Part shown: piece after piece, positions 57,301 to 64,000 of the stretch
How positions within the stretch are numbered: position 1 is the stretch's first letter
Layout of the letters: the number at the start of each line of letters is the position of its first letter
Assembly (NCBI RefSeq): GCF_036588685.1
Contig: NC_086376.1
Coordinates: 12,601,911 to 12,665,910 of the forward strand
DNA: 64,000 nucleotides
Reading direction: 5' to 3'
Source: Mytilus trossulus
Lineage: Eukaryota > Mollusca > Bivalvia > Mytilida > Mytilidae
Program-made: the position numbers and the translations under genes
Notes under the pieces: generated by a model
What the model saw: the letters and a program-made list of their open reading frames with translations, nothing else
Database searches by the model: none
Told to the model about the DNA's origin: nothing

Positions 57301-60300
57301 AGTTCCACGTGAACTCAATCATAGGTCAAAATGAACATGTCTGGTTTTCTTTGGTAGTCTTACAAATATTTTCTGTTCATTGCGACAAAATTGTTTTCAT
57401 AGGGAATGGATCATTTTTTTTAAAAACTGTCTTATTATTCTATGGCATGTTTATGAAAAGGCCAGGGGTCGAACAAAGACTTCCCGAAATCGAAGCGAGC
57501 ATGGTAGCAGCGAAGAGACGAAGAAAATAACAGTTTGCATATATCGCCTGCATGGATTCAGACACAAAACTGAACTTAACAACTTACTAGTTGCAGATAA
57601 TCGTTACCACCATAAAGTTCATCTAGTTCTTCGTTTTCTATTGACTGCTTTGTTCTTCCACAAAGTTCATCTAGTCCTTTGTTTTCTGTTGGATGTTGTG
57701 TATTTCCACAAAGTTCATCTAGTCCTTTGTTTTCTATTTGCTGTTGTGTATTTCCACAAAGTCCATCTAGTCCTTTGTTTTCTTTTGGATGTTGTGTATT
57801 TCCACAAAAATCATCTAGTCCTTTGTTTTCTGTTGGATGTTGTGTATTTTCGCAAAGTTTACCTAAACCTTTGTTTTCTATTGACTGTTGTGTATTTCCA
57901 CAAAGTCCATCTAGTCCTTTATTTTCTATTGACTGTTGTGTATTTCCACAAAGTCCATCTAGTCCTTTGTTTTCTATTGACTGTTGTGTATTTCCACAAA
58001 GTCCAACTAGTCCTTTGTTTTCTGTTGGCTGTTGTGTATTTCCACAAAGTTCATCTAGTCCTTTGTTTTCTGTTAGCTGATGTGTATTTCCACAAAGTTC
58101 GTCAAATCCTTTGTTTTCTATTAGCTGTTGTGTATTTCCACACAGTTCATCTAGTCCTTTGTTTTCTATTTGCTGATGTGTAAGTAAACTTTTTTCCCAT
58201 GCTGAACACGAATACTGGTCGATTGGTTTAGATGTACCTGGTATGAAAATAAAATGTAAGGCTAAGTGCAATATTCAACCTCATGATCAAGTGTTTGCCA
58301 TGGAAGGTATCTACGGATAAGTTACTATAAATTTTATATAGATTTTAAATACAGACTTATTCCATAAATAGATATGAAAAGATGTGGTATGAGTGCCAAT
58401 GAGACAACTATCCATCCAAGTCACCATTTGTCAAAAGTAAACCATTATAGGTAAAAGTACGGCCATCAACATTCAATGAGTTTTTGTTACATTTGTAATA
58501 CCAAACAGCAAGCTATAAGGGTACCCAAATATGGAAAGTGCAAAACCATGCAAACAGGAACACAAATGTCTAATCTATATGAAAAAAAAACCAAGAGATC
58601 AATGAACCACAGCAACAAACGAAATCAACTAAACATCAAGCTCCTGACAGTTGCAAACAAATGCAGCGGGATTACACGTTTTAACAGAAACAAACATTAA
58701 CCCTAACCTGAATGTTACATTACAACATAGAAAGACAAAAATGTTAAGTTTGTTTTCAGTAACCGTGAGCTTTTTTGTCAATACGCTATAGGTCATTATG
58801 CCTATTTATGAGTACGTCTTCATTTCATTTCTCGGCAAAGTTAAGTGGTTGTGATTTGTAGCTGACAATTGTGTATTTTTTCGTTTTGTACCTAAATCCA
58901 TTATGTTTTCTGGCAATCTTAGACATATCTGGTTCGTCTGTAGTATCTTTTATTCATTTATTTTCATATGTTTTGTACTTAAAATAACCCTTATACGTCA
59001 GTTAGGGGTTTTATTAATGAGTTATTACCATGGTGTATCTCAACAACGTTTTGTTTTAATATGTTAACAGTCATTTTGTTAAAATAATTCAAATTTAATC
59101 CTATACATATCTATGCTTGTTGTGAATTAGTTATAGTTTCAGTTCAGTATTTTATACTCTTTTATTTGCCTAACTTTTCACCGCCATTTTGACGTAACAA
59201 TAGTCCCACAACGTCGTCACTTGCCTACTGAGATTACATACTTTCAACAAAGCTCGAAATGCACGCGATTTCGCGGGTGTGTTCTAGTATTTATTTAATT
59301 TAATATATAACCTGGTGCTATGATGGCAGTAACTTCATTATTTGGAGTTAGATGTTTTCCATTTGAAGTCTTCACAATAGTATTAATGAACTGCTGTATG
59401 TTTTCTTGAAAATGTTCGTCTGTATCTAATGCATCGCTCCTCATGTTGACATTCAAGACTAATGACCCTGCATCTGATTCTGTCTCCTCCAAACAATCTT
59501 CGTCATCCTCAGTTACCCAAACACTTTCGTCAGCACATATTTCACCTATATCTTTACAATAAAATCGTACTTACTCTTAATTTTTTATTTTTAAAAATGG
59601 TTTATGAAAAAGTCACCATTCAAAACTTGAAAGATAATTGGGGACATATCTGTTTTTTCTTATCGCAAATGAAGCTTTTCTAACCATGGAGAGTAAAAGG
59701 GTTCCAAATAACATGACTTTTTTAAATTGATAGTATGTTTCTCCCTTTATTACGAAATAAAAAATGTGTTATTCTTTATTTGTAACAATTCAGCTTTATA
59801 ATTAAATTATGACATTTGCAACTCTGATCTTGCATCCCTGCAATTACTATAGTATAATGTGACAGATAAAAAAAAAAGTTGTATAAAGGGCATACGAGTT
59901 GTAAAAATTCGCAAATTTTAAAACAAAAAAATAATATCCGCATTAGGATGTACTTAATTTTGATACTTAGTCAGATCAATAACAAAATAAGCTGAAAATA
60001 TTGATAGGTGTGGAGCTAATTTTTGAGTGATTTGTATTTTTTCAAACGGCGGAAAAGGCTACCCGGACTTTTACCTTATATTTGCATTGATATTATTTTG
60101 TTCTAAAATCAAAAGAAAAGAAATCAAGAATCTACTTAAATATTACCTTTTATGAGCTATTGAAGTCTTTTATGGAAAGAAAAATGGTGTTTATTGGGCA
60201 AAATATGTTATTCTGTATCGTAAAAAAAAATATGTGTAACAAATTAAAGATGATAAAGATGAATGATGTAAATTAAAGAATATAAAATATGTTTATATTT

Positions 60301-62848
60301 CTTTTTTTAGATCTGCACTTCGATACTCGTTTTAATGCCTGTGTTTTGTGTCGGGAATTTCTAGCAGAATGGTCAGTTATTTAATGAGTAAATATTGCAA
60401 TTAGACATTTATTTTAAACTTGACATTTTATTCATATTTTTATATGAGCAAAGAAAGGAACTACCTTCAAAGTACAAACCCTCTGGACTTGTTATTATCA
60501 TACACATGGTTTCCAATCTTTTGAATTCACATAGTTTGAATATCCTTTCGATGAATCGCCGTATCTCGTCCCCAAATTTTGACTGGTCTTCTAATGACGA
60601 CTTTGTCACATTCACAAAAAGGATAAGACTCCCTTCTGACGCCTTTATAAATTCAAATTTTAACTGTCCTTTGTTTATTTCTTCCTTGAAAGAATTTAAA
60701 AGTTCTGCTTTCTGTTTTGCATCATTGTCGCTAATTTCAGGGAATATACAGAGTAATGGTATAGTTTCTGTTGCTGTAAGAAATACATAAAAAAGTCTAA
60801 TTTTAAATGGACGCCAGATTATTTATTTAAGCACCATATAATATATTGGTTTTTTTTCTGGGTTTTTTTGTGGGGGGGGGGGGGCAAAAGTACACATACT
60901 CAAAAATGCGTAATTGCTGGTTTATTTAAAAGGTTTTTTTGTTTTTTAAATGTTAATTTCAAATTACTAAGAACAATCCTTTAATATCCGTATGTGAAAA
61001 GCAAAAAATATACAGCTTATTACGATAGAAATAATTCCATTCCAATACAATATAAAACACTCCTGTTTGCCTGTTTGGCAGCATTATTATACGTCAAGAG
61101 GAAAATCTACTCGTGTTTAAACAAGCTCGACACTTTTTAACATATTCAAAGCGATTTGGCATATAGTGTCTTTCCTGGTTAGGATCGCAATTTGGGTGAG
61201 ACAGTCTTGGCAAAGTCTTGGTAACACACACCGCCGCCGGTACGTGTATATAGCAAAGAAAGATCCGATGAAGAAAAAAAATCTACTTTTTTTTGCAGTT
61301 ATTCCCGTATTTCTTTTTTGACAGGGAGACGAATTGATATAAGGAAAAACTTGCTTCCTTATCTCTTGTTATTAATGTACATGTGTAACAGTATTTATAT
61401 GTTCACATGTCACGTACATGATTTTTGGGATAAAATATTTTTAAAGTAAACATAGCTGACAGAACTTAAAACTAAAGTTTGTGTTAGATTTAATCAATTT
61501 TTCTAGGCATGTGAAATTGTAGAACTTTACATTTTGCATAGACACTTTATTGTCGGAAACCGTTTGTTCACATTCTTTATCTTTGCTTTTGCTGTACAAA
61601 AGGTGTGTGATGAAAATTTTCACTGAACACGTTCACATTTTCTTTCGGGGCTAGCAGAAGTCCGGCACCGGGTGCGGGATTCTCAATTTTATTGTACACT
61701 GAATAACCTGCACCATCCGAACCCTAAACAGGCGTGATTAATTAGTTTTTATACATCCTAGCTCATATAGAGATTGAAATGTATCAAAAATTGTCACATG
61801 AACGCAGCCTTGTTGTAAATGAAAGGAACTCTACATGTATAAACATATAAATTATGTTTTATCTAGACATTTATCCTTTACATTAAGTAGATGATGGTCT
61901 AGTGTAGATGATTGCTGCAGTGTCTCACTTCTTTCCATTTTGATTAACACTGTTTACAACATAAGAACTAGACTGAAAGCATGACCAAAGCAAAAAGACT
62001 TCAGCTTTCAACACTTGACACAAGAATAATGACCAACATGACAAACTAACCTGAAAATTTAACCAAATCATGGTTTTTGTTAATTTTAAAGCCTAGTTAA
62101 GCCCAAAATCTGAACGGATACGCAAGATTACAATCCAAGAACAACACATGCAATGAAAAGTGGCACTCGAATTTATACATTTTGATTCATAGATTGCAAA
62201 ATGATATATGATGTAGTGGAGCATTGAACATTAATACAATCTAAATGCTGTACCAAATCTTGCTAAGGTCATCTATGTTTTGAGGGAAACCCTTACTGTT
62301 TTGAAGGTTTTTATTTTAGACAACTAGACAACACTAACTGAGCCAATGGTGTACTATAAATTGCAAGATATGGATTACATCTTGATTTATATTTCTTATT
62401 TTCTATCCAAGTTTACAACTCTGTATGTATATGTATGGCATAAACATGTATAATCGTTCAAGGCCCAAAACATTAAGTGGCTGCCATAGTACGGTATTTA
62501 TGTAGGCATTATTCGTACTGAATACTTGTACCTTTTGACACGTGGAATGTTTACTGTTGGATTTTTAAGGGATGACTATAATAATATTTTCTGTCTATGC
62601 AGAAATATCATAAAAAATGTTTTTTTTTATATAAGTTATGTCTATGAGGTGATAGACAAAAACTTTTAACCAATCAAAAGACGCGTTATGTTCATAATTA
62701 AATTATTGAAATTTAATCGACGTTTCTTATATCAAATATGTAACGAACTTACCATCATTTGCATTTTCCTCCATGTACTCTGTTAAACCTTTTTGGCGAT
62801 ATACCTTTACTGTTTTACTATGGCCCTCAACAGGAAATACTATAAAGC
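44323..62848 (-). CDS. ADAR-type adenosine deaminase with N-terminal adaptor-like module (5' end outside window)
   Basis: In transcript order the exons are 62848-62754 (see separate entry), 60773-60480, 59545-59312, 58237-57588, 56330-56212, 55839-55701, 55157-55051, 54702-54558, 50996-50866, 49320-49182, 48335-48158, 47766-47673, 47141-46980, 46627-46536, 46167-46012, 45510-45264 and 44572-44323. From 60773 onward all sixteen exons are GT-AG and keep phase, giving about 1,045 residues to the TAG at 44323. Domain order: two alpha/beta domains (1-176), acidic 16-residue repeats (177-393), dsRBD1 (394-479), dsRBD2 (480-563), dsRBD3 (564-653) and deaminase (654-1045). Predicted reaction: hydrolytic A-to-I deamination in double-stranded RNA. 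Three dsRBDs recall ADAR1, but no Z-DNA-binding domain is visible; the module shared with the sacsin-like gene stands at that end. It lies convergent to that gene. It could be a catalytically altered paralogue, since one deaminase loop is short. Confidence 0.85.
44610..44935 (+). repeat. Interspersed repeat family B, long copy
   Basis: Matches 15795-16165 through most of its length: CATGTTTAACCCCGCC, TTCAGTGGTTGTCGTTTG, GCTGACTATATGCGG and CATTGTTGAAGGCCGTACGG. It lies in the last intron of the ADAR-type gene. Confidence 0.65.
49845..50225 (+). repeat. Bivalve interspersed repeat with GGAC-rich tail
   Basis: Begins ACAAGAATGTGTCCAAAG. It contains two internal copies of AAGTTTCAAGTTGATTGGAC, about 110 bp apart, then a (GGAC/GGACGAAC)n tract near 50135-50170, and ends ATGCCCCTCTACTATCG before a G run. 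By recognition this is a frequent element in bivalve genomes. It lies in the intron that splits dsRBD3. Confidence 0.65.
50541..50830 (+). repeat. Interspersed repeat family C
   Basis: Starts AAATATGGTATGGGTGCCAA and ends AAATGCAGCGGATTTAAACG. The same landmarks and order appear at 58376-58690. Confidence 0.6.
51379..51515. mobile_element. Palindromic MITE-like element, about 137 bp
   Basis: The left arm AGATTAATACATGG, CTTTTCCATATCAGCCT and GGTATCATCCC is inverted at the right end (GGGATGATACC, then a GGCTGATATGGAAAAG block, CCATGTATTAATCT). A smaller inner palindrome (CATATCAACCCGAC ... GAGGTGCTGATATG) sits in the loop. It is in the same ADAR intron as the retroelement. Confidence 0.7.
51745..53671 (-). 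mobile_element. Retroelement with reverse transcriptase ORF (Penelope-like type suspected)
   Basis: The ORF at 53671-52061 is about 536 codons. RT landmarks in order are [51 protein letters not shown] (catalytic Asp pair) and [12 protein letters not shown] conserved tail follows ([36 protein letters not shown]). A TGA lies just upstream of the first codons ([10 protein letters not shown]), so the 5' end is truncated or frameshifted. No GIY-YIG endonuclease is visible. The 3' tail to about 51745 matches the 5'-truncated copies at 37855-38175 and 39085-39330. It is inserted in an ADAR intron in the same orientation as the gene. The Penelope-like assignment is tentative. Confidence 0.8.
54371..54460. 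repeat. Short repeat with GGCGGATCCAGG end
   Basis: Begins CTGGCGGATCCAGGAATTTT and contains GTGGGGGCCCACTAACTG. A related short element with inverted GGATC ends occurs at 55926-56070. Both are in ADAR introns. Confidence 0.4.
54558..55157 (-). other. dsRNA-binding domain 2 (two exons)
   Basis: Exon 55157-55051 reads [18 protein letters not shown] and RTGSAHELT. Exon 54702-54558 reads [17 protein letters not shown] and [13 protein letters not shown]. The phase-2 intron is at the same place as in the other two domains. The helix-2 start lacks the Lys-Lys pair ([11 protein letters not shown]), suggesting weak RNA contact. Confidence 0.88.
55701..56330 (-). other. dsRNA-binding domain 1 (two exons)
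   Basis: Exon 56330-56212 reads [19 protein letters not shown] and SGPDHEKW. Exon 55839-55701 reads [20 protein letters not shown] and [14 protein letters not shown]. It keeps the [11 protein letters not shown] signature (KKxAxxxAA), so it is the most canonical RNA binder of the three. It follows the repeat linker through a phase-0 intron. Confidence 0.9.
55926..56070. repeat. Short repeat with inverted GGCGGATC / GATCCGCC ends
   Basis: Starts GGGGCGGATCAAGACAATC and ends near CCCCTGGATCCGCC. The short inverted ends and about 145 bp length suggest a MITE, no coding capacity. It lies in the intron that splits dsRBD1's upstream exon from its downstream exon. Confidence 0.4.
57588..58237 (-). 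repeat. Coding minisatellite: 12 copies of a 16-residue repeat (linker exon)
   Basis: One exon of 650 nt, phase 1 in and phase 0 out. After [16 protein letters not shown] it encodes twelve units of 48 bp with the consensus [16 protein letters not shown], the last being degenerate ([16 protein letters not shown]). Each unit carries one Cys and a net acidic charge. The paralogous exon 16986-17155 has only two units. Opposite-strand ORFs across it (57380-58183 and others) are shadows of the period. Confidence 0.88.
58376..58690 (+). repeat. Interspersed repeat family C, fullest copy
   Basis: Starts AAAAGATGTGGTATGAGTGC and GAGACAACTATCCATCC, passes TACGGCCATCAACATTC, and ends AAATGCAGCGGGATTACACG. 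It is inserted about 140 bp upstream of the repeat-linker exon of the ADAR-type gene. Confidence 0.6.
59312..60773 (-). other. Alpha/beta domain pair of the ADAR-type gene
   Basis: Exon 60773-60480 contains [46 protein letters not shown] and [10 protein letters not shown]. Exon 59545-59312 contains [35 protein letters not shown] and VTAIIAPG. Lengths (294 and 234 nt) and phases equal those of the plus-strand copy. Residue identity is high, so the duplication is evolutionarily recent or under constraint. Confidence 0.75.
60774..62753. other. Intron sequence, no recognised feature
   Basis: AT-rich. Contains a poly-G run of about 13 near 60873. The corresponding intron of the paralogue is only 612 bp. 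I could not identify the small exon that phase considerations may require, nor any repeat. Confidence 0.4.
62754..62848 (-). other. Upstream exon of the ADAR-type gene, splice phase unclear
   Basis: Acceptor TTCAG|GC and donor ATGATG|GTAAGT enclose 95 nt reading [19 protein letters not shown] then [10 protein letters not shown], matching exon 9301-9408 of the other gene ([19 protein letters not shown]). The 3' end has diverged: it is 13 nt shorter and leaves phase 0, while the next known exon (60773) needs phase 1. Either a small exon lies between 60774 and 62753 or another donor is used. The HEPN-coding first exon expected by analogy would be beyond 64000. Confidence 0.6.
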
Positions 62849-63169
62849 CTGAACAGATTATAAATTTTAACTTTCAAGTTAAGATTTTAGCCTCAAGTAT
62901 TATGTCATCCATGAAATCCGGACAAACATGTAAATGTATTTCAGGAATATATCATCATGTCTTGTGTAATGTTCTTTGTACAAACTAATGAATAAATAAA
63001 ATTAAATTCACGGAGCATCAAGCTTTGTTAACTCAATCCATATATATCAGTTGTTATTGACTTTGAACCAGCACACAGTAACCTTGAGTACTGTTAGATC
63101 GATACATTGTGTCTTTTATCTTATTTTCTCTTCGCGACAATTTGACGAGGCAAGCCATTTCAACACTGT

Positions 63170-63510
63170 TACACCAACACCGTTTCAGAATAGCGGATGG
63201 TTGAGCGCTCACAAAGTTGTTAAATTAACCCAATGTATGTATGTCTTAAGTCAGGATGCTATAATTTAGTGCTTGCAGTTTATGGCTATCTGTAACATTT
63301 GTTTTTTGTATCATTTTGTCATAAAGCAGGTCGTTGGTTTTTCCGGTTCAATTATTTCACATTTTTTTTTATGTCGGGGACTTTTATCGCTTATTATACG
63401 GTATGGATTTTTTTTATTTTTGACAGCATTAATTATGTAACGAACTTACTATCATCAGGGATTAATATGCTCATTGTTGAATACCGTACGGTGACCAAAA
63501 GTTTCATAGA
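63170..63510 (+). repeat. Interspersed repeat family B, diverged and interrupted copy
   Basis: Landmarks run from GTTACACCAACACCG and AAGTCAGGATGC to GCTTATTATACGGTATGG and CTCATTGTTGAATACCGTACGG. About 60 bp at roughly 63410-63468 interrupt the last part. That insert includes GTAACGAACTTACTATCATC, a near copy of the donor region at 62741-62760 (GTAACGAACTTACCATCATT). Most of 63511-64000 shows nothing recognisable. Confidence 0.5.
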
Positions 63511-64000
63511 TGTTAGTCTCTCATTCATAATTTTTATTATTATTTAGTTGGGCTTTTAAGCTGTCAGCAACTGCGCGTACACTCAGATCGTACTTTCTTG
63601 TTTATTTGACCTGTTGGTACTATTTGTAATGCTTTTTTATTTGATGTTAAATTAGTCAGGGTTATATCTGTTCTATATACAAGCTTTGATAAGTGTTTGG
63701 TATTACTATACATTTTTATTTCTTCGTACTATGAACATCAAAATTATTTATTTTGTAAAAATATGTCCTTCTTACATATGACATGTACATGTATACCTTA
63801 CAACAAAGTTATTTTCATTTACCTGTGTATAATATTATTGCAAATATCAGATATTTGTGCAAGCTTCTGTTGTTTTTTTTCTTAAATTGTTTAACATTTC
63901 TCAGCGGTATAAAACTGTTACTTTAAGTTTTCATCTATAATCTTATTCATTTTGTATTTACATTGTATCATAGATCGTTCAGTATATGTTCACTTGTGTT

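Larger units (their letters stand above)
57470..63070 (-). repeat. Minus-strand arm of the inverted segmental duplication
   Basis: Inverted counterpart of 6680-17290. Exon pairs are 62848-62754 with 9301-9408, 60773-60480 with 10021-10314, 59545-59312 with 10893-11126, and 58237-57588 with 16986-17155. Intron sequence also matches: ACATGTTTGTCCGGATTTC upstream of 62848, ATAACTGACCATTCTGC near 60380, and AACTTATCCGTAGATACC near 58310. The arm lacks the 2.36-kb TIR element and the fold-back element of the other arm, so those arrived later or were lost here. Confidence 0.8.

Noticed and set aside
57380..58183. 267-codon plus-strand ORF rich in [14 protein letters not shown]
   Set aside because: It is the antisense shadow of the 48-bp coding repeat. 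The minus frame has splice sites, matching phase and a paralogue.
61860..61945. Possible short first exon for the ADAR-type gene on the minus strand (ATG followed by [15 protein letters not shown], then a GTAAAG)
   Set aside because: It would leave phase 0, while the next exon at 60773 needs phase 1, and no homologous exon exists in the paralogous arm.

Overview
The window reads as nuclear DNA of a bivalve mollusc, most likely a marine mussel (Mytilus or a close relative). It is AT-rich, its genes are split by GT-AG introns, and it is littered with interspersed repeat families that I recognise as typical of mussel genomic sequence. The genus call rests on recognition without a search.

Layout. 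Two large genes face each other. On the + strand a sacsin-like gene runs from about 2.8 kb to 38.76 kb. I could join 12 exons in one reading frame, giving about 4,893 residues. The order is an N-terminal DZIP3-type HEPN domain with an intact R-x4-H motif, two tandem small alpha/beta domains, an acidic repeat linker, three sacsin (GHKL-ATPase-like) repeats, a DnaJ domain with HPD, and a C-terminal HEPN domain. On the - strand an ADAR-type adenosine deaminase gene runs from beyond 62.8 kb down to 44.32 kb. Sixteen consecutive exons join in frame (about 1,045 residues): the same two alpha/beta domains, the same acidic repeat linker expanded to 12 copies, three double-stranded-RNA-binding domains, and a deaminase domain with all three zinc ligands and the catalytic Glu. 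Between the genes (38.8-44.3 kb) there is only repeat-bearing non-coding DNA.

The main point is that the 5' halves of these two otherwise unrelated genes are copies of one another in inverted orientation (about 6.7-17.3 kb on + and 63.1-57.5 kb on -). Exons, exon lengths, phases and parts of the introns match. In both genes the shared module ends at a phase-0 intron, after which one gene continues into sacsin repeats and the other into dsRNA-binding domains. This looks like exon shuffling that placed one putative adaptor module on a giant chaperone-like protein with a candidate HEPN ribonuclease domain and on an RNA-editing enzyme. A common role in RNA-directed innate immunity is an inference.

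The introns hold many mobile elements. They include a 3 kb inverted-terminal-repeat element with a decayed ORF (3.48-6.50 kb), a 2.36 kb TIR element with a 5-bp target duplication and an empty-site counterpart in the other paralogue (6.85-9.21 kb), a 2.3 kb fold-back element made of short palindromes (11.55-13.86 kb), a tRNA-derived SINE (20.2-20.6 kb), a 205-bp palindromic MITE (40.63-40.83 kb) and a reverse-transcriptase retroelement in an ADAR intron (51.7-53.7 kb). No tRNA, rRNA or CRISPR locus was seen.
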